This document shows positions 1 to 6,206 of a stretch of 8,352 bases of DNA, piece by piece (the first letter of the stretch is position 1; the number at the start of each line of letters is the position of its first letter). The translations under genes and the position numbers were made by a program. The notes below the pieces were generated by a model, which searched no databases, was not told the origin of the DNA, and was given only the letters and a program-made list of their open reading frames with translations. The DNA is taken from positions 1 through 8,352 of the forward strand of contig CALLKB010000066.1 in assembly GCA_938008575.1 (NCBI GenBank), given 5' to 3'. The DNA comes from an uncultured Cytophagaceae bacterium. Lineage in GTDB: Bacteria > Bacteroidota > Bacteroidia > Cytophagales > Spirosomataceae.

Positions 1-568
1 TGGTAAGTCGGGCTCAGGAAAAAGTACCTTTTTTAAATCTATTTTCGGTGAATTAGCCATTGATGCGGGCTCAGCGCACGTTGCTGGCTATGATTTAGTA
101 TCGATTAAAAATCAAGATATTCCGTATCTGCGACGCAAATTAGGATTTGTATTCCAAGACTTTCAGTTGTTAACCGACCGCAATGTAGAGCGGAATTTAG
201 CCTTTGTTTTGGAGGCTACGGGTCATAAAGATAAGGCTGAGATCAAAGCGCGGATCGAAGCTGTTTTGGAACAGGTGGGTATGTCTAATGCGATCCACAA
301 ACGCGTACATAAATTGTCAGGTGGAGAGCAGCAACGCATCGCCATTGCGCGAGCTTTATTGAATAATCCTGTTTTAATCCTAGCTGATGAGCCTACAGGT
401 CATTTAGATCCAGAGGTTTCCTTAGAAATCATGGAATTATTTAAACAATTGACCTTACAGGGTACAGCCATCATCATGGCAAGCCATGATTACCACACGA
501 TTCAACGTGTTCCAGGAAAAATCCTGAAATGCGAAGGTGGACATATCGTGCCTGTTAGCTCTCTTTAA
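1..568 (+). CDS. ftsE: Cell division ABC transporter ATP-binding protein FtsE (5' truncated)
   Basis: The first complete codon is at base 2 and the reading frame continues to TAA at 566-568, giving 188 visible residues; about 35-40 N-terminal residues lie outside the window. All ABC ATPase motifs are present, numbered from the first visible codon: Walker [10 protein letters not shown] at 1-9, Q-loop Gln at 52, signature LSGGEQQR at 105-112, Walker B LILADE ending at 129-130, and the H-loop His at 162 in ASHD. The stretch [15 protein letters not shown] followed by TDRNVERNL, and PTGHLDP after Walker B, are typical of FtsE in Bacteroidota. FtsE is known to work with the membrane protein FtsX at the septum to activate peptidoglycan hydrolysis. 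No ftsX follows: the next gene is convergent porX, 4 nt away. The conserved PTGNLDP is PTGHLDP here, a minor variation. A LolD/MacB-type ATPase is the main alternative. Confidence 0.88.
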   Translation, partial: GKSGSGKSTFFKSIFGELAIDAGSAHVAGYDLVSIKNQDIPYLRRKLGFVFQDFQLLTDRNVERNLAFVLEATGHKDKAEIKARIEAVLEQVGMSNAIHKRVHKLSGGEQQRIAIARALLNNPVLILADEPTGHLDPEVSLEIMELFKQLTLQGTAIIMASHDYHTIQRVPGKILKCEGGHIVPVSSL

Positions 569-572
569 CCGA

Positions 573-2138
573 TTATTTTCCCGTCAAATAAGTTACCGGA
601 ATAATGCATTCCTCTAACGAAATACCGCCATGTTGGAAGGTATTACGGTAGTGGTTGACATATTGATTGTAATTGTTCGGATAGGCAAACATGTAATCTT
701 CTTTCGTAAATACATACGAAGTAGAAACATTGGGTTTCGGCAAGAATAATTGCTCAGGCTTTCGGCAGACCATCATCTTACTTGAGGCATCCCAATTTAA
801 ATTTTTCCCTTGTTTGTAGCGTAAATTCGTGTTTGTATTGCGATCTCCAATGATTTTAATCGGGTTTTGTACGCGAATCATGCCATGGTCTGTAGTGATG
901 ATTACACGCCCTTTTTTCTCTGCGATGCGCTTCAAGAAATCGAATAAGGGGGAGTGCTGGAACCAACTCGCCGTTAGGCTACGATATGCGGATTCATCGG
1001 GTGCTAATTCCTTAATCATGGCCATATCCGTCCTTGCATGGGAAAGCATGTCCACAAAATTATAGACAACGACATTCAACTGGTTGGTCAATAATTTATT
1101 GAAATTATCAACTAACTGTTTCCCCTGGTATTGATGAACAATTTTATGATAAGATGCCTTTGCGTCGATTCTTAGGCGCTTTAATTGCTCATTTAAGTAG
1201 AACTCCTCATGTTGATTATAACCTTCCTCATCTTCCGAATCCCCTAAATCAAACACCCATTTGTCGGGGTAATTTTTTTGAATCTCCATCGGCATCATGC
1301 CTGCAAATATTGAGTTTCGCGCATAAGCCGTTGTGGTAGGTAAAATGGAATAATAGGTCTTTTCATCTTCCACTTGGAAATAATCTTGGATAAATAATTC
1401 CAAGGTTTTCCATTGGTCATAACGTAAATTGTCTACCAAAATAAAGAAGAGCGGAGACTTATCTTGAAGGCGCGGAAAAACATGTTTACGCATCATCAAA
1501 TGGCTTAAAATTGGCGTGTCGCTATTGGGTTTCTGTAACCAAGATTCATACGAATTCTCGATGAATTTACTGAAATGGACGTTGGCTTCTGATTTTTGGT
1601 TGATGAGTACCTCCGACATCGATTTATTCTCTGTCTGATCGATTTCCAGCTCCCAATAGGTTAGCTTTTTATAGATTTCAGCCCATTCTGCCGCGTTTAA
1701 ATCATCTTGATAACGCATGGAAAGTTCCCGAAATTCTTGTTGGTAACTTAAATTCGTCTTCTCCTCTTCCAAACGTTTTTTGTCAAAAATACGCTTAACG
1801 GACAATAGTAATTGATTTGGATTCAGTGGTTTAATGAGGTAGTCGGCAATTTTAGATCCGATAGCATCTTCCATCAATTCTTCTTCTTCCGATTTTGTAA
1901 TCATGATAACCGGAAGATTCGGACGAATTTGCTTAATCGCAATTAAGACCTCTAGCCCTGTCATTCCAGGCATGTTTTCATCTAAAAATAAGACGTCGAA
2001 TTTTTGTTTATGAACAAGGTCCAAGGCGTCAGCCCCAGAATTGACAGCCGTTACTTGATAACCTTTGCTTTCTAAAAATAAAATATAGGGTGTTAATAAA
2101 TCAATTTCGTCGTCCGCCCAGAGAATGGAATAATTCAT
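573..2138 (-). CDS. porX: PorX, two-component response regulator with PglZ domain (type IX secretion regulator)
   Basis: This 521-residue protein has the PorX architecture. An N-terminal receiver domain (about 1-118) has the acidic pocket at D9-D10-E11, phosphoacceptor D53 in FLDENMPG, T81 and K103. A helical, charged linker spans about 120-205. The C-terminal alkaline-phosphatase-like PglZ domain (about 210-521) carries candidate metal ligands D236 (VDNLRYDQ), T270 (PTTTAYARNS), D363 and H367 (VDMLSHART), D417 and H418 (TTDHG) and H503 (FQHGG), so the phosphatase-type active site looks complete. PorX of Porphyromonas and Flavobacterium is known to act with the kinase PorY and the sigma factor SigP in controlling the type IX secretion system, and its PglZ domain cleaves oligonucleotide phosphodiester bonds. 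Its presence implies type IX secretion in this organism. porY is not adjacent, which is usual. The ATG at 2138 starts cleanly just before the receiver domain. The promoter is not obvious; a TTGACA-like box near 2206-2211 (minus strand) is only suggestive. Confidence 0.93.
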   Translation of the reverse strand: MNYSILWADDEIDLLTPYILFLESKGYQVTAVNSGADALDLVHKQKFDVLFLDENMPGMTGLEVLIAIKQIRPNLPVIMITKSEEEELMEDAIGSKIADYLIKPLNPNQLLLSVKRIFDKKRLEEEKTNLSYQQEFRELSMRYQDDLNAAEWAEIYKKLTYWELEIDQTENKSMSEVLINQKSEANVHFSKFIENSYESWLQKPNSDTPILSHLMMRKHVFPRLQDKSPLFFILVDNLRYDQWKTLELFIQDYFQVEDEKTYYSILPTTTAYARNSIFAGMMPMEIQKNYPDKWVFDLGDSEDEEGYNQHEEFYLNEQLKRLRIDAKASYHKIVHQYQGKQLVDNFNKLLTNQLNVVVYNFVDMLSHARTDMAMIKELAPDESAYRSLTASWFQHSPLFDFLKRIAEKKGRVIITTDHGMIRVQNPIKIIGDRNTNTNLRYKQGKNLNWDASSKMMVCRKPEQLFLPKPNVSTSYVFTKEDYMFAYPNNYNQYVNHYRNTFQHGGISLEECIIPVTYLTGK

Positions 2139-2153
2139 ATGTTAGTTTTTATC

Positions 2154-2173
2154 ACCTAAACGAATCATTAGGT
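2154..2173 (-). promoter_or_regulatory. Short inverted repeat in the porX leader
   Basis: ACCTAA at 2154-2159 and its exact complement TTAGGT at 2168-2173 form a 6-bp stem with an 8-nt loop, 16 nt upstream of the porX ATG. Read on the minus strand, the downstream arm runs into AGGTGA, the only Shine-Dalgarno-like string in the porX leader. The dyad could therefore be a protein-binding site or a weak leader hairpin. A six-base stem in AT-rich DNA can arise by chance, so this is a tentative call. Confidence 0.25.
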
Positions 2174-2239
2174 TTTTATTGCCTTTAAATCCTTAAAAAA
2201 TGTTAATGTCAAAAAGCTTTATGGCAGGTTAAATTTAAC

Positions 2240-2247
2240 TAAATTTG
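2240..2247 (+). promoter_or_regulatory. Bacteroidota -7 promoter element for the HesB/IscA-like gene
   Basis: TAAATTTG is a perfect match to the Bacteroidota primary-sigma -7 consensus TAnnTTTG. A partial -33 box, TTTA (consensus TTTG) at 2218-2221, lies 18 nt upstream. Transcription would begin at about 2252-2255, giving a leader of roughly 13-16 nt before the ATG at 2268. The element covers the alternative GTG codon at 2247, which argues against that start. Confidence 0.5.
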
Positions 2248-2267
2248 TGCAGGCTATCATTGCATGT

Positions 2268-2564
2268 ATGTCAAATAATTCTCCGATTTCTTTCTCTCAA
2301 ACGGCATACGAAAATCTCGTGGCGCTCGTCCAACAAGGTAAGATGCCCGAACCGTTTTTGCGTGTCGGGATGCGTGGCGGAACTTGTGGGGGAACCTATG
2401 TTTTGGGATTTGATCAAAAAACAGAATTCGATGAGGAATACCTGATTCAAGATATTCCTGTCGTCATCGACAAGCGGCAATTGTTATTTGTTTTAGGTAC
2501 GGAAATAAGCTTTGAGCCGAGTGCCAATGGATTTTATTTACACAAACCAAGCCCCGTTATATGA
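2268..2564 (+). CDS. HesB/IscA family protein lacking the C-terminal cysteine motif
   Basis: With the ATG at 2268 the product is 98 residues. The core LRVGMRGGTCGGTYVLGFD (31-49) matches the first cysteine motif of A-type Fe-S carriers such as IscA, with C40 as the conserved cysteine. It continues as in the family: VVIDKRQLLFVLGTEISFE (65-83) and GFYLHKP (88-94), where IscA has GFKFTNPN. It then stops at SPVI, whereas true IscA, SufA and ErpA continue with a CxC or CGCG motif that provides the other two cluster ligands. C40 is the only cysteine. Cluster carriage in the classical manner is therefore doubtful; iron binding, dimeric single-ligand binding, or another role is possible (inference). 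The frame is open back to a GTG at 2247, but that codon lies in the promoter element and its seven extra residues precede the family start. The stop overlaps the ppx/gppA start by 4 nt (ATGA), suggesting co-translation. Family call is firm, function is not. Confidence 0.83.
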   Translation: MSNNSPISFSQTAYENLVALVQQGKMPEPFLRVGMRGGTCGGTYVLGFDQKTEFDEEYLIQDIPVVIDKRQLLFVLGTEISFEPSANGFYLHKPSPVI

Positions 2565-3460
2565 AGTTTGCTGCCATAGATATCGGTTCGAATGCTGCTC
2601 GTTTACAGATTTCTAGTGTCCTGGAAAATGACGGGATGATGAGTTTTAAACGCGTTGAATATGTACGTTTTGCCCTTCGTTTAGGACATGATGTATTTAG
2701 TCAAGGAGCTATCACGCCGGAATCAGAAGTCCGCGTGTTTAAATTATTGCATGCTTATAAATTATTGATGGATTTGCACGAAGTGCAGGATTATGCCATT
2801 TGCGCAACTTCTGCGATGCGGGAGGCTTCCAATTCGGCAGAACTTGTAACGCGCATTCACAAGATTTTGGATATGAAAATTCAAATCATTGATGGCGCTC
2901 GTGAAGCCGAGTTAATCAATGATGTGGTTGTGAAGTCCTTAAACCCGAAAAAGAATTATTTGCATATCGATGTGGGTGGAGGTTCAACCGAGTTGAATTT
3001 TTACCGCAATCAAGAGAAATTTGCCTCGAAATCCTTCAAGATTGGCTCTGTTCGTTTATTAGAAGGGAAAGAAAAAGAAGGTGATTGGGATAAAATGAAG
3101 AAATGGATTTCACTTCAAATGGAATCGTTGAGAGGTCCTGTTCACGCCGTCGGAACCGGAGGAAATATTAGTAAGTTATACAATCTATCTACGCAAGTGG
3201 GCGAGGATAAGACCATGGATATTCAGGAGTTGCAGCGGATTTCCGACTTTATTAGTTCCTATTCCTATGAAGAGCGCGTGAATAAATTGCGCTTGAACAC
3301 AGACCGTGCGGATGTCATTGTGCCTGCGGCTTCTATCTATTTGACTGCCATGGAATTAGCGGGATGTCAAACAATCTTTGTTCCAGATTTGGGCTTGAAG
3401 GATGGAATTATTCAAATGTTGCACGAACGGATGCAACAGCGGAAAAGATCAATCAGCTAA
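2561..3460 (+). CDS. Ppx/GppA-family phosphatase (exopolyphosphatase or guanosine pentaphosphatase)
   Basis: This 299-residue protein is the short, two-lobe form of the family, essentially only the ASKHA-fold catalytic module; E. coli Ppx and GppA are about 500 residues and carry extra C-terminal domains. Visible motifs are the phosphate-binding loop DIGSNAARL (7-15), TSAMREA (83-89), the second phosphate loop IDVGGGSTEL (136-145) and AVGTGGNISKL (196-206), where the family has GTGGT or similar. Such enzymes release phosphate from polyphosphate or convert pppGpp to ppGpp in the cytoplasm; sequence alone does not separate the two. In the catalytic segment, usually SGxEEAxLI, this protein has DGAREAELI (111-119), so one of the paired glutamates is Arg114 and Glu115 remains. 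The start overlaps the IscA-like stop by 4 nt, and the 3' end overlaps the convergent DUF3078 gene by 12 nt. Confidence 0.88.
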   Translation: MKFAAIDIGSNAARLQISSVLENDGMMSFKRVEYVRFALRLGHDVFSQGAITPESEVRVFKLLHAYKLLMDLHEVQDYAICATSAMREASNSAELVTRIHKILDMKIQIIDGAREAELINDVVVKSLNPKKNYLHIDVGGGSTELNFYRNQEKFASKSFKIGSVRLLEGKEKEGDWDKMKKWISLQMESLRGPVHAVGTGGNISKLYNLSTQVGEDKTMDIQELQRISDFISSYSYEERVNKLRLNTDRADVIVPAASIYLTAMELAGCQTIFVPDLGLKDGIIQMLHERMQQRKRSIS

Positions 3461-4339
3461 TCGATACAATACGCCCATCGAAAGTATTTGGGAGAATTGC
3501 CAGTTAGGGTCTTGGTCATAATCTTTGAATAGCACAGCTTGTAAATTCGTGCTAACATATTTGTTGACCTTCATCGTAAAATTCGCATCTAAACGATGCA
3601 CAACGCCATTTGAATACCCCATGCGGAAATAATCGATTAATGCTGAATATCGCGCTTTCATGTTGATATTTTGAAAGATGTCTTTCTCGATGTTCATCAA
3701 GTATTGAAATACGAACTGATTACGAATATTGTCGCCGGGTTTCTCCAAACCAAATAATCCAGCATTGGAAATCCGATCATCAAATACGAAAGTTTGGCGT
3801 AAACTACCCACACCTATTCGTGTATAGAATGACTTGTCAGGATGGAATTCGAAACCCATCGAAGATGTAAGATATGCAGGAGCAAAGATATTGGAAACCA
3901 AAGAATCAACGGGTATGCCTGCTGCATTCTTCTTTCCGTATTCAAAACCTTGAAAAAACTGAGATGAAAAGTTGGTCGACCCATAAAAATCCCATTTAGG
4001 ACTGATTCGATAACCGGCTTTAAACTCATAAAATATGCGGTCAACATTCTTTCGAAGGCTTTGGGTTCTGTTTTGAAGAAAACCGACTTGTAAGTTTAAA
4101 TCACTGTTTAAACGCCAATTGTTATTAACGACTTTGGCTGAATGATTTAAAAACCAACCAATGGCAAAGGTATTTGTACCACCACCTTTCCAGTTGTCAG
4201 AAAAGCTCGATTGATTGATGTTAATCCCAGTATTAAAATCCTTTTTCCATTTGCTCGCCAAGCTATCCGCAAGCACCTCGGCTTTTGCCGTAAACATGCT
4301 CAAACATAACAAGACCAAGAATAAGAATCGTTGAATCAT
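3449..4339 (-). CDS. DUF3078 outer-membrane beta-barrel protein
   Basis: With the ATG at 4339 the product is 296 residues. Residues 1-20 form a signal peptide: basic start MIQR, hydrophobic core FLFLVLLCLSMF, likely cleavage after AKA. The mature start KWKKDFNTGININQSSFSDNW, followed by KGGGTN, is the DUF3078 signature in Bacteroidota. The rest alternates polar and aromatic residues as in beta-barrels, with YRISPKWDFYGSTNFSSQFF, RIGVGSLRQTFVFD and a C-terminal strand ending GVLYRLAD. It should sit in the outer membrane; its molecular function is unknown, and transport or an envelope structural role would be guesses. The frame also opens at a GTG at 4345, but this is inside the promoter element and adds only two residues. 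It lies 31 nt after the aldose epimerase gene, with its own -7 element in between. Its last 12 nt overlap the end of the convergent ppx/gppA gene. Confidence 0.87.
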   Translation of the reverse strand: MIQRFLFLVLLCLSMFTAKAEVLADSLASKWKKDFNTGININQSSFSDNWKGGGTNTFAIGWFLNHSAKVVNNNWRLNSDLNLQVGFLQNRTQSLRKNVDRIFYEFKAGYRISPKWDFYGSTNFSSQFFQGFEYGKKNAAGIPVDSLVSNIFAPAYLTSSMGFEFHPDKSFYTRIGVGSLRQTFVFDDRISNAGLFGLEKPGDNIRNQFVFQYLMNIEKDIFQNINMKARYSALIDYFRMGYSNGVVHRLDANFTMKVNKYVSTNLQAVLFKDYDQDPNWQFSQILSMGVLYRLAD

Positions 4340-4344
4340 AAACA

Positions 4345-4352
4345 CAAATGTA
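4345..4352 (-). promoter_or_regulatory. Bacteroidota -7 promoter element for the DUF3078 gene
   Basis: On the minus strand TACATTTG is a perfect match to TAnnTTTG, in the 31-nt gap between the epimerase and DUF3078 genes. I found no convincing TTTG -33 box at the usual spacing. The predicted transcription start, about 4-8 nt downstream, falls at or next to the DUF3078 ATG (4339), so the mRNA would be leaderless or nearly so if this promoter is real. Confidence 0.4.
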
Positions 4353-4370
4353 CAAAAAGGTTTTGCCTAA

Positions 4371-5267
4371 TTAATCTGCTTTGTCGGCTTTTACATGCCA
4401 AATTTTCACTGTCGAATCAAAGCACTCTCCGGGTGCCAATATGCGTAAACCGTCTCCGGTATTGAACGCGTCGGTATTTGCCGACATCGGTTCTATTGCC
4501 ACACAGTTTGAATTTTCAGGTGCAAAAACAACTAAAAAAGGGAAGTCGATACTGGATTGTTCGAAGTACAACGATTCCTTTTTCGACTTATTATACAATT
4601 GGGTGATATGTTTATCTTTGGATTTCAAACGAAATACGTTGTCTAATACTTCTTCGCCTAAATTCACTCCTGCACTCGCATCATAGTTTTCCTCGCGCAA
4701 AGGAATCATTTGGCTATCGGAATGGAATTTGCTCAAGGAATCAAATCGAATGCTCCAGTCGGCGAGATTCCCTTCCGTCAGCCTAAAATATGGATGCCAA
4801 CCGCATGCAAAAGGCATATTGCCTTCTCCTGTATTTTTTGCAGTAAAGCGCATTTGGAATATATTCTCTTCGGTAAACGAATAGATTAATTGCATCTCAA
4901 AAGGGAAGGGGTAAGCTTTTTCTTCCGCATTATATAGATAGCTTAAAGTTGCCTTTGAATTTTCCTGGCTTATTTCAAAGGGTTTTCGTGCCAAAAGCCC
5001 ATGAATCGCATTGCCTAAATTAGGCTCATTGATTGGTAATTGATAATTTCTTCCTTCAAAGGAATAATTCCCGTTCCTCACACGGTTTACCCAAGGGCTC
5101 AATAAAGCACTGGGATGGTACGGGTTTTCGTTGTTGGCGAACTGATCTGAAAAGGGTATGTCGATGACATTTCCATTCCAATTTAATTGCGTCAACATGC
5201 CACCATAAGCGGGAATGAGCTCAAAAAAAGCGGATTGGTCCGGACTTTGAATGCGTACTATTTCCAT
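4371..5267 (-). CDS. Aldose 1-epimerase (galactose mutarotase-like)
   Basis: This 298-residue protein belongs to the GalM superfamily, beta-sandwich enzymes that interconvert alpha and beta anomers of hexoses in the cytoplasm. Candidate catalytic and binding residues are in place: N61-R62 and R64 in VNRVRNGNY, H89 in GNAIHGLLA, the catalytic acid H158 in GWHPYFRL, and the general base E259 in VAIEPMSANTDAFN. The length is that of the short bacterial branch that includes sugar-phosphate mutarotases (about 290-300), shorter than GalM (about 345), so the substrate may not be galactose. I see no signal peptide. The start overlaps the TIGR02757 stop by 10 nt (TGGAAATAG read in two frames), implying translational coupling. 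No galK, galT or other sugar-use gene is nearby, so the context does not identify the substrate. Confidence 0.88.
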   Translation of the reverse strand: MEIVRIQSPDQSAFFELIPAYGGMLTQLNWNGNVIDIPFSDQFANNENPYHPSALLSPWVNRVRNGNYSFEGRNYQLPINEPNLGNAIHGLLARKPFEISQENSKATLSYLYNAEEKAYPFPFEMQLIYSFTEENIFQMRFTAKNTGEGNMPFACGWHPYFRLTEGNLADWSIRFDSLSKFHSDSQMIPLREENYDASAGVNLGEEVLDNVFRLKSKDKHITQLYNKSKKESLYFEQSSIDFPFLVVFAPENSNCVAIEPMSANTDAFNTGDGLRILAPGECFDSTVKIWHVKADKAD

Positions 5268-6037
5268 ATTGTTTTTTCTTCAATGCCCATGCCATAGAGG
5301 GCAAAATCATATTTGACTGGATCTCGCGGATCTAAAGCTCGCAAGGTATCTGTTAGTTCCAATGCTTTTTTCCAATTCGTTGGCCCCGGTTGAATCAATT
5401 GCAAACTTTCCGCCGTTCGTAAGGCATGTACATCTAAAGGGCACACTAATTGGTGTGGCTGAATTTTATGCCAAATGCCAAAATCAACACCCGCATCGTC
5501 TTTCCGGACCATCCAACGTAAAAACATGTTGATGCGTTTGCATGCTGAATTCTTAGCCGGGGATGCGATATGCTTTTGTGTTCGAACAGGCGCAAATTCA
5601 TCATCGAAAAAGCGTTCATAAAAGCGATTAATCGCTTGTTCAACGCTTGGTTCATCCGATTGATTAGGGCCTGCAAATGCATCCTCTAAACTGTTATGTG
5701 TCTGGTAATGCCTTTGGAAAAATGAGATAAAATATAAGGCATCGGTAGCGTTGAAGGTTCGATGTTTGAACGTGTCAAAGCGTTTTAAGTCACTTTCTTG
5801 ATGATGTAAAATGAATTCATGGGGTGCTCCATCCATAAAGTTAATTAATTCATGCGCTTTGGAAATTATGGTTTTCCTTTGGCCCCAAGCCAGCATCGAC
5901 ACCCAAAATCCCATGATTTCGATGTCTTGTTTCTTGGTAAATAAATGCGGGATTTGAATCGGATCATGCTCAATGAAACGCACATGATTGAAAAAATGGA
6001 ATTTCTCGTCCAGTAATTTAATCACATGCGCTTCCAT
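5258..6037 (-). CDS. TIGR02757 / DUF2400 family protein
   Basis: This 259-residue protein is a full-length member of a conserved family of unknown function common in Bacteroidota. Family blocks are visible in order: HDPIQIPH (24-31), KKQDIEIMGF (35-44), AWGQRKTI (50-57), SPAKNSACKRINMFLRWMVR (159-178) then KDD, CPLDVHALR (199-207), and LDPRDPVKYDFALYGMGI (235-252). The C-terminal order, a Pro/Asp/His turn followed by helices, resembles the helix-hairpin-helix DNA glycosylase fold (LPVDTHVxR in Nth-like enzymes). A nucleic-acid role is therefore a reasonable inference, but there is no FeS-type cysteine cluster and the activity is unknown. It is cytoplasmic, with no signal or membrane segment. 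The ATG at 6037 follows the small membrane gene stop after 3 nt, and the 3' end overlaps the epimerase start, so it is an internal operon gene. Confidence 0.9.
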   Translation of the reverse strand: MEAHVIKLLDEKFHFFNHVRFIEHDPIQIPHLFTKKQDIEIMGFWVSMLAWGQRKTIISKAHELINFMDGAPHEFILHHQESDLKRFDTFKHRTFNATDALYFISFFQRHYQTHNSLEDAFAGPNQSDEPSVEQAINRFYERFFDDEFAPVRTQKHIASPAKNSACKRINMFLRWMVRKDDAGVDFGIWHKIQPHQLVCPLDVHALRTAESLQLIQPGPTNWKKALELTDTLRALDPRDPVKYDFALYGMGIEEKTIWK

Positions 6038-6040
6038 GGC

Positions 6041-6205
6041 TTATTTTCGATTACCAAAGAACGCTAAAACTCGAGAAGGCAGTGATAATACCCAAACGGC
6101 TACCGTTATGACCAAAGAGAAAGCGGCAATAAACGGATAAGAGAGGATGAATAATACCTCAAATGCGATTGTTCCTGCCGTGATAGGTCTTTTACGTTTC
6201 GCCAT
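6041..6205 (-). CDS. Small membrane protein, 54 residues, unrecognised
   Basis: An ATG at 6203-6205 opens a 54-codon frame ending in TAA at 6041-6043. The product starts MAKRKRPITAGTIAFEVLFI, with a strongly basic head. A hydrophobic stretch from about 13 to 40, including FEVLFILSYPFIAAFSLVI and TVAVWVLSL, fits one long or two short membrane helices, followed by a polar tail ending GNRK. By the positive-inside rule the N terminus should be cytoplasmic. It fills an otherwise empty 169-bp gap exactly: the LysM gene stop is 1 nt upstream (TAA-G-ATG) and the TIGR02757 ATG is 3 nt downstream (TAA-GCC-ATG). This packing and the coherent composition are the main evidence that it is a gene. I do not recognise the family. 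It could be a partner of the LysM protein or a general small inner-membrane protein; both are guesses. Confidence 0.72.
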   Translation of the reverse strand: MAKRKRPITAGTIAFEVLFILSYPFIAAFSLVITVAVWVLSLPSRVLAFFGNRK

Positions 6206-6206
6206 C

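Noticed and set aside
829..1339. Two plus-strand frames of 78 and 61 codons inside porX
   Set aside because: Antisense to the PglZ domain coding sequence, with no independent evidence.
573..2138. PglZ domain as a sign of a BREX phage-defence system
   Set aside because: The PglZ domain is fused to a receiver domain in the PorX arrangement and no BREX genes (brxC, pglX, brxL) are adjacent.
2154..2177. Inverted repeat plus T-run as a rho-independent terminator on the plus strand
   Set aside because: No plus-strand gene ends nearby, the stem has only two G-C pairs among six, and the run is five T's.
2271..2480. 69-codon minus-strand frame opposite the IscA-like gene
   Set aside because: Antisense shadow of a recognised family; no supporting signals.
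4381..4686. 101-codon plus-strand frame
   Set aside because: Antisense to the C-terminal part of the aldose epimerase, including its conserved base E259; no homology signs.
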